Origin: UBA4416 sp048498515
GTDB taxonomy: Bacteria > Bacteroidota > Bacteroidia > B-17B0 > Aurantibacillaceae
DNA: 64,000 nucleotides
Reading direction: 5' to 3'
NCBI GenBank assembly: GCA_048498515.1
Contig: JBEHXV010000018.1
Coordinates: 48,969-112,968 of the forward strand
Under the pieces are notes generated by a model. It saw only the letters and a list, made by a program, of their open reading frames with translations, made no database searches and had not been told where the DNA came from. Shown here piece by piece: positions 8,380 to 17,142 of the stretch (its first letter is position 1; each line of letters starts with the position of its first letter). Both the position numbers and the translations under genes were made by a program.

Positions 8380-11300
8380 ATGAAACAACTCTTTACATTT
8401 TTTTGTGTCCTGGTATCGGGCCTCACTTTAACTGCCCAAACCACTATCCCCGAAGCAATAAATGTTGTACTGGATAAAAATGTCCTGAAAATGGATCAGA
8501 ATACTGATTTTATGGACAAATCAAAGCAAATTACCCTGCCCGAGGATGGGATGTTCCTTTACAGTAGCTTAAATAATGAAGGAATGCTTTTGAATGGCTA
8601 TGATTCCAACGAAAATTATGTGGTTACCATTTCCAACCCTTCCCGCCAAAAGATCAGGATCAGGACCGAATATGTGATCCTGGCAGACAAAGGTGATGTA
8701 CTAAGCTTTTACGATGGGCCGGATACCCTGCACCCATTGATGGCAAGCTATAACAATGCTTTTCTGAACAATGAATTAATTGTATCTCATAACGACAAAA
8801 TAACCATATCATTTAAGTCAAATTCGACCGGCGTAAGCAGAGGTTTCCGCCTGAGGGTTGACCAGGCAAACTTAAAAGGCTACAACCTGGCTACGCCAAA
8901 TTCATGCTTAAATGCCACGCCGGCAGCCGATGCCTGTGTGAACGCGCCTTTAATTTGTAACCTGAACGGCTATTGCGGTAATACCAGCGGGCAGTATACT
9001 CCGGATAATACAAACATCCCGGGCTTTTGCGGAAGTATTGAGAACAACTCCTGGTTAAGCTTTATTGCCAGTTCAACCTCTGCCCAGTTCCAGTTTACCT
9101 CTGCAGGCTGCCAAAGCAGCGGCTCAGGGATCCAGGCTTTAATTTACGCGTCGAGCAATTGCAGCAACTTTACCCAGGTATCCAACTGCGTGTCGCAGGG
9201 AAGTTCTTCCGGTTCCTTTACCATTACCACCAACACGGCCCTGGTGCCGGGTGTAAAATACTATATCATGGTGGATGGTTATGCCGGAAACGTTTGTAAC
9301 TATTCGGTTACCGCCCAGGCAGGTGTGGCCACTAACCCCCAAATTACTGCCAACCCAACCCAGGTTTGCCCCGGAGCTGCTACACAGCTGGGCAGCAGTA
9401 TTGTGAGTTCAAGCTATACCTGGACAGCCAGCGATGGAACGCCATTACCAAACACTGCCACTATTACTGTTAACCCTACAAGCACAACCACCTATACCTT
9501 AGACATTGGCCCATCGGGTTGTTCGCCAACCGGTGGCAGCGCGGTGCAAACCATTACAGTTACCGGCACCCTGCCTCCTCCTAATATTTCGGCGCCAAAT
9601 GCTTGTACAGGAAATGCCGTAACTTTGTCGTCCTTAACCAATGGCGGAACGTATAACTGGAACGGCCCTAATGGCTTTAACTCCAACGTTCAAAACCCAA
9701 CCATCCCTAACTTCGGACCAAGCGACGCGGGTACTTACACCCTCGATATCAGCTACGGACCAGGTTGCGCTACCTTACCGGCAACGGTTAACATCAGCGT
9801 TTTACCATCACCAACGGTTAACCTTGCCTTATCTCCTTCGGCAGCAGTATGTGCAGGCACTGCTATCACTTTTACCGCTTCAGGCGGCGCGGGTGCAAAC
9901 CCATACAGCTGGAACTGGAATACCGCACAGGCAACCGGCACCGTTCAAAGCTGCGTATTGAACCCGCTTTGGATCAGCCCGATATTTGAACCCATTACAG
10001 GGCCGCAATACATTTGTACCAACAACCCTTTCCCCGGATCCAATGCAGGTTCAACAGCCACGCTCGTTCCAAGCCAAAGCACGCAGTTATGTGTGTCTAC
10101 CACATCAAATGGCTGTACCAGCCAAACCTGCCAAAACATAACAGTATTGTCAAATACAACCCTTAGCGTTTCGCCTTCCGTCACTACCTGTCCGGCCCAA
10201 CCGGTTACCTTAACGGGCTATGGCGCCAGTACTTATACATGGGAACCCGGAACCATCAGCGGCAATACTGTTTCTGTGAATCCTGCCTCTACTACAATTT
10301 ATACCGTAAGCGGTCCGGGCTGTGGGGCAACACCTTTAACCAATACGGTTGAAGTGGTTGTAGCCAACACACCTCCGGTACTGGGAGCTATACAAACCAC
10401 TACTTTACTTTGCCCTAACCAAACCGATGTGCATTATACAGTGAATAACGTAGCAGGTACTACTTATGTTTGGACCTTACCTACGGGCGCGGTCATTACT
10501 TCTACCTCATCTACTGTTTCGGATGTTACCGCCAATATGGGGCCGGCTGAAGGAATTTTCACTGTTGCTGTTACGGCAACCAATACCTGTGGGTCAACCA
10601 CTGAAACGTTGACCGTGCAGGTTCAGCAAATTACGGTTGCTGCTTCGGCCAGTCCGGCAAGTTTCTGCGCTCCGGGTTCTACCACCTTAACTGTATCGGG
10701 TGCTTACTGGTACGATATTCAGCCAATAGATGGTTTAGCGGTTTCGAGCGGAACAAATACAACCTATGTAGCTTCTCCTACGGTTACCACAACCTATACC
10801 ATTACCGGAAACCAGGGCGCTTGCATAAACAGTACGGTTGTAACTATCACTGTTGGCACCGCCAGCAGTCCGTTAACTGTTTCCTCAACCATGTCGACCT
10901 GCCCAACAAGTTCTGTCACATTAACTGCCAGTGGCGGTACCGGTACTTATACCTGGTCGCCAGCCTCAGCTATCCTTGGCTCGGTAAATAACGCGTCGGT
11001 GGCTGCAAATCCTTCGGTAACTACCATCTATACCGTTTCGGCACCGGGTTGTTCGGGAATTTCAACCAATACAGTAGAGGTAACAGTTATTAGTTCCATA
11101 CCGGTTGCCGCGGCCGCCACTTCTACCGCTTTATGTTCCGGAAACTCCGCTACCTTAACCTCTTCGGGCGCCAGTACGTATACCTGGTCGCCAAATACCA
11201 ATTTAAGTACTATAAATGGTTCGGTTACGGTAGCTTCTCCTACTGTAACTACTTCCTATACGGTTACCGGCGCTATCGGTACCTGCTCAAATATAGCTGT

Positions 11301-12951
11301 TGTTGATATTACTGTAGCCAACACACCAGTTTATACAGTAACAACCAATTCGGCTACCATTTGTGCCGGACAAAGTGCTGTTTTAACAGCCACCGCCAAT
11401 GGGGTATCTACTTACTCATGGAATACAGGTTCTACCTTAAACCCATTAACGGTTAGCCCTACTGTAACAACAACTTATACGGTTACAGATAATACCAGCT
11501 GCCCGGGTCAGGGAACTATTACAATAAACGTCAACTCAACACCGGTGATCTCTGTCAGTCCTTCTGCATCTACCTGCCCTGGTAGTTCTGTTGCCATTTC
11601 GGCAACTGTAAGTACGGCTTCGTATACATGGTCGCCATCATCGGCAGTACTTGGATCGGTAAATAGCGCTTCTGCTGCTGCTAATCCTACATCCACTACT
11701 ATATATACCGTTACGTCGCCAGGATGTTCGGGCACTGTGAGCAATACTGTACAGGTAACTGTGCTTAACCCGCTGCCGGTAATTGTTGCTAATCCAACTG
11801 TTATTTGTTCGGGAGGTTCATCCACCTTAACGGCTACCGGTGCAAATAGCTATTCATGGGCCGGTTCAAACTTAAGCACCACTAACGGTTCGGTTACAGT
11901 TGCTTCTCCGGGTAGCACATCCACTTATACCGTTACAGGATTCATCGGTGTTTGTTCAAACACAGCGGTAATTAGCGTTGCGGTGTCTGCTCCGCCGGTT
12001 TACACGGTTACTGCCAATGCCACTTCTATTTGTGCAGGACAAAGTGCTACATTAACTGCTACAGCAAATGGCGTTACTTCTTATTCCTGGAATACGGGCT
12101 CAACCCAAAATCCATTAACAGTAAGCCCTTCAGGTACTACAAGCTATACAGTGACAGGCAATTCGCTTTGTCCGGGCCACGGCGTTATTACCATTACGGT
12201 AAACCAATTGCCATCTGTTTCCATTAACTCTGCATTGATCTGCGCCGGGCAATCGGCAACGTTAAGCGCAAGCGGAACAGCGACCTCTTATACCTGGACA
12301 GCTGGTGATGGAACATCCCTGCCTCATACCTCTACGGTTGTGGTGTCGCCTTCATCTACTACAAGCTATACTTTAACCGGCTCAAATGCAGCAGGATGTT
12401 CATCAAACAATACGACTATGGTTAATGTAAGCGATCCTCATGCGTCATTTACAGGTATGCCAAATGCTACCGAAACCATTGAAACGGTGCTTAACTTACA
12501 AAACACCAGCACAGGCGCCAGCAATGTGGCCTGGTCAACCTGCTATGGCATTTACACAACAACAACTGTAACCCTGCCACTGAACGATGAAGGGGTATGC
12601 TGTGTAACGTTGTATGCTTACGAAGGCAGTTGTATTGACTCGGTGACACAATGTGTAACTGTGGTACCAAAAGCCCGACTGATCGTTCCTAACGTATTTA
12701 CACCAAACGGCGACGGAAGGAATGACAACTTTACCCTTGATGCTGTAGGCATAGGCGATATTACCATTGCCATATTTGACCGTTGGGGACTAAAAATGTT
12801 CGAAACCTCAACAAGCGGCAACATTAAATGGGATGGAAAAACCAAGAACGGAGCCCTGGTTCCTGATGGTACTTACTTCTACATGCTAAAGGCAACGGGC
12901 CTTGATGGCGAAAATTACGACCTTAAAGGCACCATTAACGTCTTCCAGTAA
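8380..12951 (+). CDS. Giant Ig-repeat adhesin with T9SS type B (CHU_C) sorting domain
   Basis: A secreted protein of about 1,520 residues. I start it at ATG 8380, which gives a compact signal peptide ending LTAQ; an in-frame ATG at 8338 would add 14 residues. The first 200 residues include a CUB-like part (VLSFYDGPDTLHPLMASY), then a Cys-rich domain (CVNAPLICNLNGYCGN, NNSWLSFIA). From about residue 330 to 1400 there are roughly a dozen Ig/PKD-like modules of 70-90 residues with the pattern C..G..vtLtAsG...YtW....tYTVTg. The last 85 residues (NVFTPNGDGRNDNF, IFDRWGLKMFET, WDGKTKNG, VPDGTYFYML) are a textbook type B gliding-associated C-terminal domain. It is exported by T9SS and likely attached to the surface. 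A strong terminator follows. Confidence 0.93.
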   Translation: MKQLFTFFCVLVSGLTLTAQTTIPEAINVVLDKNVLKMDQNTDFMDKSKQITLPEDGMFLYSSLNNEGMLLNGYDSNENYVVTISNPSRQKIRIRTEYVILADKGDVLSFYDGPDTLHPLMASYNNAFLNNELIVSHNDKITISFKSNSTGVSRGFRLRVDQANLKGYNLATPNSCLNATPAADACVNAPLICNLNGYCGNTSGQYTPDNTNIPGFCGSIENNSWLSFIASSTSAQFQFTSAGCQSSGSGIQALIYASSNCSNFTQVSNCVSQGSSSGSFTITTNTALVPGVKYYIMVDGYAGNVCNYSVTAQAGVATNPQITANPTQVCPGAATQLGSSIVSSSYTWTASDGTPLPNTATITVNPTSTTTYTLDIGPSGCSPTGGSAVQTITVTGTLPPPNISAPNACTGNAVTLSSLTNGGTYNWNGPNGFNSNVQNPTIPNFGPSDAGTYTLDISYGPGCATLPATVNISVLPSPTVNLALSPSAAVCAGTAITFTASGGAGANPYSWNWNTAQATGTVQSCVLNPLWISPIFEPITGPQYICTNNPFPGSNAGSTATLVPSQSTQLCVSTTSNGCTSQTCQNITVLSNTTLSVSPSVTTCPAQPVTLTGYGASTYTWEPGTISGNTVSVNPASTTIYTVSGPGCGATPLTNTVEVVVANTPPVLGAIQTTTLLCPNQTDVHYTVNNVAGTTYVWTLPTGAVITSTSSTVSDVTANMGPAEGIFTVAVTATNTCGSTTETLTVQVQQITVAASASPASFCAPGSTTLTVSGAYWYDIQPIDGLAVSSGTNTTYVASPTVTTTYTITGNQGACINSTVVTITVGTASSPLTVSSTMSTCPTSSVTLTASGGTGTYTWSPASAILGSVNNASVAANPSVTTIYTVSAPGCSGISTNTVEVTVISSIPVAAAATSTALCSGNSATLTSSGASTYTWSPNTNLSTINGSVTVASPTVTTSYTVTGAIGTCSNIAVVDITVANTPVYTVTTNSATICAGQSAVLTATANGVSTYSWNTGSTLNPLTVSPTVTTTYTVTDNTSCPGQGTITINVNSTPVISVSPSASTCPGSSVAISATVSTASYTWSPSSAVLGSVNSASAAANPTSTTIYTVTSPGCSGTVSNTVQVTVLNPLPVIVANPTVICSGGSSTLTATGANSYSWAGSNLSTTNGSVTVASPGSTSTYTVTGFIGVCSNTAVISVAVSAPPVYTVTANATSICAGQSATLTATANGVTSYSWNTGSTQNPLTVSPSGTTSYTVTGNSLCPGHGVITITVNQLPSVSINSALICAGQSATLSASGTATSYTWTAGDGTSLPHTSTVVVSPSSTTSYTLTGSNAAGCSSNNTTMVNVSDPHASFTGMPNATETIETVLNLQNTSTGASNVAWSTCYGIYTTTTVTLPLNDEGVCCVTLYAYEGSCIDSVTQCVTVVPKARLIVPNVFTPNGDGRNDNFTLDAVGIGDITIAIFDRWGLKMFETSTSGNIKWDGKTKNGALVPDGTYFYMLKATGLDGENYDLKGTINVFQ
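10870..12213 (+). repeat. Tandem duplication of a three-Ig-module cassette inside the adhesin
   Basis: Two blocks of about 225 residues (675 bases) follow each other in the same order: a module with STCP..YTWSP..AILGSVN or AVLGSVN, a module with LSTINGSVTVASP or LSTTNGSVTVASP, and a module with ICAGQSA..LTATANGV..YSWNTGST. The STCP anchor codons lie at 10894 and 11569, exactly 675 bases apart. The unit of duplication was thus three modules, not one. DNA identity is partial, so the event is not recent. Confidence 0.8.
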
Positions 12952-12964
12952 TCCATAAAAAAAT

Positions 12965-13001
12965 AAAAAAAACGCAGTTCTTAACAGGGCTGCGTTTTTT
13001 T
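12965..13001 (+). terminator. Rho-independent terminator after the adhesin
   Basis: Arms AAAAAACGCAG and CTGCGTTTTTT pair perfectly around a 12-base loop, starting 13 bases after the adhesin stop codon and ending in a T run. The A-rich left flank makes it potentially bidirectional, though no convergent gene is present. Confidence 0.9.
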
Positions 13002-13006
13002 GTACC

Positions 13007-13014
13007 TACCTTTG
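13007..13014 (+). promoter_or_regulatory. Possible -7 promoter box for the glutathione peroxidase gene
   Basis: TACCTTTG matches the Bacteroidota -7 consensus TAnnTTTG and ends 26 bases before the ATG at 13041. A -33 TTG at the usual spacing is not clear because the terminator occupies that place. Confidence 0.4.
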
Positions 13015-13040
13015 TAGCCTACTTCTTAATTGATCTTATT

Positions 13041-13601
13041 ATGGGCAGGTATGGAATTACATTATGGTTAGTTGTTGTCTCTTTTTTCTCCATCTTTGCT
13101 TATAAAAAAGGAACACCTTCCTCTTCTGTTTATCAGTTCAAAGCAAAAACTATTGACGGAGAAATTCTTGACCTTGCCTCTTTAAAAGGTAAAAAGATCC
13201 TGATCGTTAACACGGCCAGCAAATGCGGCTTCACTCCACAGTTCAAACAACTGGAAGAGCTTTACCAAAAATACAAAGACAAGAATTTTGTCATCATCGG
13301 CTTTCCCTGCAACCAGTTTGCACACCAGGACCCTGGCTCTTCTTCAGAGATCAAGGAATTTTGTACAAGAAACTATGGAGTAAGTTTCCCGATGATGGAA
13401 AAAATCCATGTAAAGGGCGACAGCATCTCCGACATTTATGCCTGGCTTACTTCCAAGAAAAAAAATGGAGTGGAAAGCAGCTCGGTAAAATGGAATTTCC
13501 AAAAATACATGATTGACGAGAATGGTTTTTTGGTAGGGCATGTCGGCTCCGTTAAAAAACCCGATTGCAGTGAAATTGTGAACTGGATTGAGGGGAAATA
13601 G
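13041..13601 (+). CDS. Glutathione peroxidase family thiol peroxidase
   Basis: The 186-residue protein has a membrane or signal segment (residues 5-21), then the GPx fold: NTASKCGFTPQ with the peroxidatic Cys at about residue 60, FPCNQFAHQDPG with a second Cys, and WNFQKYMID containing the catalytic Trp and Asn. It is a Cys enzyme, not a selenoprotein. Bacterial members usually use thioredoxin to reduce hydrogen peroxide or lipid peroxides. The N-terminal hydrophobic stretch suggests an inner-membrane or periplasmic location. It is a single gene between a terminator and a convergent SDR gene. Confidence 0.92.
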   Translation: MGRYGITLWLVVVSFFSIFAYKKGTPSSSVYQFKAKTIDGEILDLASLKGKKILIVNTASKCGFTPQFKQLEELYQKYKDKNFVIIGFPCNQFAHQDPGSSSEIKEFCTRNYGVSFPMMEKIHVKGDSISDIYAWLTSKKKNGVESSSVKWNFQKYMIDENGFLVGHVGSVKKPDCSEIVNWIEGK

Positions 13602-13631
13602 TTATGAGAGATGAGTTGACATACTCATAAC
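13601..13631. repeat. Short palindrome at the end of the peroxidase gene (family G)
   Basis: GTTATGAG and CTCATAAC form an 8-base stem around a 15-base loop; the left arm begins on the last base of the TAG stop codon. The following bases (CTCATAATTCATAAC) contain further partial copies of the right arm. It lies in the 43-base gap between two convergent genes and may end transcription or be a small dispersed repeat. Confidence 0.55.
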
Positions 13632-13644
13632 TCATAATTCATAA

Positions 13645-14394
13645 CTATCTTAAAACAGTAGTTGCATTAGCCTGAATGGTTGGCACAATAATCAAATCGT
13701 TAATGTTTACATGAGCCGGACGTGAGGCCATCCAGTAAATGGTTTCGGCAATATCTTCCGGTTTTAAAGGGACAATGTTCTCATATACTTTTTTAGCGCG
13801 CTCTTCATCGCCATCAAAACGCACCACACTAAATTCGGTTTCCACCATTCCCGGGTTTATAGCCGATACTTTAATGCCATGAGGCAACAGATCAATGCGC
13901 ATGCCTTTGTTGAGGGCATCAACCGCATGTTTGGTGGCGCAATACACATTACCATTGGCATACACCTCTTTACCGGCAATGGAACCCACATTAATAATAT
14001 GCCCTTTTTTATGTGGGATCATTAAGTTGGAAACGTGCCTGCTCATGTATAACAAGCCTTTGATGTTAGTATCGATCATTTGTTCCCAATGACTGGTTTT
14101 GCCATCCTGAATGCCTGCCAACCCTGCAGCAAGGCCTGCATTGTTTACCAGCACATCAATTTTTTTAAATTCGGCAGGCAGGCTGTTCATGGCATCTTCC
14201 ACTTCTTTTTCAATCCTGATATCAAAACACAGGTCAATTAGCTTAATGGAATGGTCTTTCATTAAAGCCTGTTTCAGTTCCGTTAAACGTTCCTGCCTTC
14301 TGCCGGTTATAATAAGGTCATATCCGTGTTTTGCAAACTCAATGGCGGTCCATTTTCCTATACCCGATGTGGCGCCTGTAATCAATGCTATCAT
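13645..14394 (-). CDS. SDR family NAD(P)-dependent oxidoreductase (YdfG-like)
   Basis: A classical 249-residue short-chain dehydrogenase: cofactor loop TGATSGIG at residues 6-13, GRR after the second strand (NADP preference), NNAG near 87, catalytic Ser in NVGSIAG near 137 and YCATK near 151-155, then NPGMVETEF. It resembles the 3-hydroxy acid/serine dehydrogenase YdfG group. Substrate cannot be read from the sequence. It is monocistronic and convergent with the peroxidase. Confidence 0.9.
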   Translation of the reverse strand: MIALITGATSGIGKWTAIEFAKHGYDLIITGRRQERLTELKQALMKDHSIKLIDLCFDIRIEKEVEDAMNSLPAEFKKIDVLVNNAGLAAGLAGIQDGKTSHWEQMIDTNIKGLLYMSRHVSNLMIPHKKGHIINVGSIAGKEVYANGNVYCATKHAVDALNKGMRIDLLPHGIKVSAINPGMVETEFSVVRFDGDEERAKKVYENIVPLKPEDIAETIYWMASRPAHVNINDLIIVPTIQANATTVLR

Positions 14395-14546
14395 AGTACT
14401 TAAAATTAGTGGGACTAAATATAAAAAATCGGGCGTTTATAAATCTTTAAATGCCCCGAAAAGTTCTCCTAAAAAATGAGTATATTTATACCACTCTTTT
14501 TTTGAGAGAGGAAAATTAATAATAACATGTGTTCTCGACTCTCACT

Positions 14547-14564
14547 ATCACGACTTGTCGTGAT
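14547..14564. repeat. Short palindrome, family C copy 1
   Basis: ATCACGAC-TT-GTCGTGAT is a perfect 8-base inverted repeat with a two-base centre. It lies in the 225-base intergenic region between the divergent SDR and RicT genes, 56 bases before the RicT start. Copies 2 and 3 are at 20804-20819 and 26264-26281 with centres AG and AA. Confidence 0.8.
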
Positions 14565-14619
14565 GACGAACTGACAATAATTTGTCGGTGGACATCCTGA
14601 ACTATAATATATAGAAAAA

Positions 14620-16059
14620 ATGGCATGTGGAAGTTGCTCAACTGGGCAGGATAAAAATGGCGGAATCCCCGCCGGGTGTAATAACAACGGTTCATGCGGC
14701 ACAGGCGGCAGCTGTAACAAATTAAACGTCTTCGACTGGCTTGGGAACATGAGCCTGCCTGAGGGGCAAGCTCCCTGCGATGTGATGGAAATTCGTTTTA
14801 AAAACTCCCGAAAGGAATTTTTCCGTAATGTGAATAACCTTAGCCTTAATGTGGGCGATGTGGTTGCCGTTGAGTCCTCTCCGGGACACGATATTGGCGT
14901 AGTTTCCATTACAGGCGAGCTGGTAAGGCTCCAGATGAAGAAAAAGAATGTGAACTTCGACAGTGACGAAATTCGTAAAATATACCGTAAGGCAAAGCAA
15001 CAGGACATTGATAAATGGCGCGAAGCCCAAAAGCTGGAGGTAGATACCATGTTCAAGGCCCGCACCCTGGCTTTAAGACTTGGCTTGCAAATGAAGATCA
15101 GCGATGTGGAGTACCAGGGCGATAAAAGTAAAGCCGTTTTTTATTATACCGCCGACGGACGTGTTGATTTCAGGGAACTGATTAAAGTATTGGCCGAGGA
15201 ATTTAAAGTACGAATAGAGATGCGCCAGATTGGTGCCAGGCAGGAAGCTGCCAGACTTGGGGCTATTGGCTCCTGTGGCCGCGAATTATGCTGTTCAACC
15301 TGGCTGAATGATTTTAGAAGCGTTTCTACGTCGGCGGCGCGTTACCAGCAACTATCCTTAAACCCGTTAAAATTAGCCGGGCAATGCGGTAAACTGAAGT
15401 GCTGCCTGAACTATGAGTTGGACAGCTACCAGGATGCATTGAAAGAGTTTCCAGAAATTGATAACCGCAAACTGGCTACCGAAAAAGGCTATGCCTTTCA
15501 CCAAAAGACCGATATTTTTAAGCGTATCATCTGGTGGTCGTATACCAGCGAACCGGATGTGTTTATTCCACTGAGTATTGCCCGCACCAAAGAGATCTTT
15601 AAACTGAATGCCGAGAACATTAAACCGGCCGATCTTTTGGAGCCAAAACAATATAAAGAACTGGAAGTGGCCGTGAAACAACCTGACTATGAGAACGTAG
15701 TTGGCCAGGATTCATTGACCCGTTTCGATCATAAAAAGAAAAACAACAATAGCCGTAACAAAAACAACAACCGCAAGCCGAACAACCAAAAGCCTCAGGG
15801 CGAAGCTTCGGCAGGCAATAAGGAAAAACAACACAACAAACCGCATAATACTAACAAGCCGCAACAGCATAACAAACCGCAAAATCAAAACCCTAAGCCG
15901 CAACAGCCTGGCAATAAACCTCACAACAATGCTCCGTTGAAACAGCCACCGCAAAAACAAGGGCAGCAGGGTCAGCAAAACCAGCCAAAACAGCAGCATA
16001 AAAAACCGGCACATAACCACCATAAACCAAAGCCAAAAAATGACAATCCTAAAGCATAG
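14620..16059 (+). CDS. ricT: PSP1-domain protein, RicT (YaaT) family, with low-complexity C-terminal tail
   Basis: The 479-residue protein starts with a Cys-rich segment (CGSC, CNNNGSCGTGGSC) and then a PSP1 domain with the family cysteines (GSCGRELCCSTWL near residues 226-238; GQCGKLKCCLNYE near 262-274). In Bacillus the RicT (YaaT) protein is part of an Fe-S-containing complex acting on RNA processing and phosphorelay. In Bacteroidota its role is not established, and it often sits before gldH and DNA polymerase delta' genes. Residues from about 375 to 479 are almost only N, K, Q, P, H and G, so they are disordered and basic. It overlaps gldH by 20 bases, so the two are translationally coupled. 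Confidence 0.88.
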   Translation: MACGSCSTGQDKNGGIPAGCNNNGSCGTGGSCNKLNVFDWLGNMSLPEGQAPCDVMEIRFKNSRKEFFRNVNNLSLNVGDVVAVESSPGHDIGVVSITGELVRLQMKKKNVNFDSDEIRKIYRKAKQQDIDKWREAQKLEVDTMFKARTLALRLGLQMKISDVEYQGDKSKAVFYYTADGRVDFRELIKVLAEEFKVRIEMRQIGARQEAARLGAIGSCGRELCCSTWLNDFRSVSTSAARYQQLSLNPLKLAGQCGKLKCCLNYELDSYQDALKEFPEIDNRKLATEKGYAFHQKTDIFKRIIWWSYTSEPDVFIPLSIARTKEIFKLNAENIKPADLLEPKQYKELEVAVKQPDYENVVGQDSLTRFDHKKKNNNSRNKNNNRKPNNQKPQGEASAGNKEKQHNKPHNTNKPQQHNKPQNQNPKPQQPGNKPHNNAPLKQPPQKQGQQGQQNQPKQQHKKPAHNHHKPKPKNDNPKA

Positions 16060-16522
16060 AACAGTTATTGTAACGGTTTGCTTTGCATTGAGCTTACTGT
16101 TTGTTGCCTGTAACCGCAACGTGGTTTACAGCAAATACGAAAAGCTGCCGGAAGAAGGCTGGGCTTCGGAAAATAAATTAAGCTACGAAGTGGATATTGA
16201 AGATATTACTCCACCACATAATGTATTCTTAACCGTTCGTCATGCCGACTCTTATCCTTACAGCAACCTGTTTGTGTTTTTAACCACCACCTACCCTAAT
16301 GGCAAAAGCACCGTTGATACCCTCGAGTGTGTGCTTGCCAACAAAAAAGGCGAATGGCAGGGCGATGGCGCCGGCGACCTGTGGGACAATAAAATTCCCT
16401 TAAAGCAAAACGTGAAATTCCCTATGGCTGGTAAATATAAATTTACTTTTGAGCAGGGCATGCGCAGCAATCCACTTCCATTGATCCTCGATTTTGGAAT
16501 GGTGATTGAGAAGGCGAATTAA
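16040..16522 (+). CDS. gldH: Gliding motility lipoprotein GldH
   Basis: The 160-residue protein begins with a lipoprotein signal (LSLLFVACNRN; lipid-modified Cys at about residue 24). The body has the GldH pattern VRHADSYPYSNLFVFL, WQGDGAGDLWDNKIPL and FPMAGKYKFTFEQGMR. GldH is needed for gliding in Flavobacterium and acts with the T9SS-linked machinery. Its presence agrees with the many T9SS cargo proteins in the window. It overlaps the 3' end of ricT by 20 bases. Confidence 0.92.
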   Translation: MTILKHRTVIVTVCFALSLLFVACNRNVVYSKYEKLPEEGWASENKLSYEVDIEDITPPHNVFLTVRHADSYPYSNLFVFLTTTYPNGKSTVDTLECVLANKKGEWQGDGAGDLWDNKIPLKQNVKFPMAGKYKFTFEQGMRSNPLPLILDFGMVIEKAN

Positions 16523-16543
16523 TTAGCCATTTGGCGAAAATTA

Positions 16544-16551
16544 TATTTTTG
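16544..16551 (+). promoter_or_regulatory. Possible -7 box of the toxin-antitoxin pair
   Basis: TATTTTTG matches TAnnTTTG and lies 27 bases before ATG 16579. It supports this ATG over the in-frame ATG at 16531, which lies upstream of the box. No well-spaced -33 element was found. Confidence 0.35.
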
Positions 16552-16578
16552 CTTAACTTTAATAAACACTTTCCAATC

Positions 16579-16818
16579 ATGACAACTACAGCTATCAGGA
16601 CAAAAGTCCATAAATATATTGATGAAGCGGACACTAATGTACTTGAAGTTGTTTACAAATTACTTGAGGTCTATCGCCAAAATAATTCAAGTCTATTAAA
16701 CGAAGAACAACAAAAAGAAGTTCTTAAAAGATCTGAGATGTATAAAGCCGGTAAAATGAAAGGCTATTCCGTATCGGAAGTTCGCAAGCGGGTTAAGAAC
16801 AAATTGGCGAACAAATAG
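16579..16818 (+). CDS. Putative antitoxin of a RelE/ParE-type module
   Basis: A 79-residue protein, helical and charged (TKVHKYIDEADTNVLEVVYKL; SEVRKRVKNKLANK at the end), with no strong DNA-binding signature. It lies directly before a RelE/ParE-like gene: its TAG stop shares a base with the toxin GTG. The C-terminal part with YKAGKMKGYSVSEVRKRV resembles the toxin-neutralising tail of many Bacteroidota addiction-module antidotes. The function is inferred mostly from this arrangement. Confidence 0.75.
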   Translation: MTTTAIRTKVHKYIDEADTNVLEVVYKLLEVYRQNNSSLLNEEQQKEVLKRSEMYKAGKMKGYSVSEVRKRVKNKLANK

Positions 16819-17123
16819 TGGCTACCTATAAAATAGTTATTCTGGACAAAGCAGCTTCGGAATTAGAAGAGGCTTGTTTATATTATAACGAAAAGGTGCC
16901 CGGATTAGGTGTAGAATTTGAAGAGGAAATTTTTATACTTATAGAGTTAATCAGAAAAAATCCTTTATTATTCCCGGTTAAATTTTCTTACATCCATGAA
17001 GCCGTAGTTAAACGTTTTCCATTTGTTATTAATTATGAAATTTATGGTAAGCAAATAATTGTTTCTGCCATTTTTCATGTTAAACAAGACCCCACAAAGA
17101 AGTTAAAAAGGAAACGCAATTGA
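16818..17123 (+). CDS. RelE/ParE-family toxin
   Basis: A 101-residue protein starting with GTG that overlaps the antitoxin stop by one base. The pattern YKIVILDKAASELEEACLYYNEKVPGLGVEFEEEI, then RKNPLLFPV, then VVKRFPFVINYEI is typical of the RelE/ParE fold: two helices, then a beta sheet. Some members cleave mRNA at the ribosome and others poison gyrase; the sequence does not decide which. The C-terminus KQDPTKKLKRKRN is basic. Confidence 0.85.
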   Translation: MATYKIVILDKAASELEEACLYYNEKVPGLGVEFEEEIFILIELIRKNPLLFPVKFSYIHEAVVKRFPFVINYEIYGKQIIVSAIFHVKQDPTKKLKRKRN

Positions 17124-17142
17124 TTACTCCATTTTATAAATC

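Noticed and set aside
10870..12213. Regular repeats, possible CRISPR array
   Set aside because: The repeats are long Ig modules in one protein frame, with no short identical repeats and spacers, and no cas gene is present.
14469..15065. Long minus-strand open frame (198 codons) opposite the start of the RicT gene
   Set aside because: It has no domain and its Ser/Leu/Phe composition is that of an antisense shadow; the plus-strand frame has clear PSP1 motifs and coupling to gldH.
15712..16119. Minus-strand open frame rich in L, V, R and F
   Set aside because: Antisense of the N/K/Q/P tail of RicT and the start of gldH; no independent support.
16531..16818. Longer antitoxin form starting at 16531
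   Set aside because: The extra 16 residues (KIIFLLNFNKHFPI) cover a probable -7 box and do not look like a natural N-terminus; ATG 16579 is preferred.
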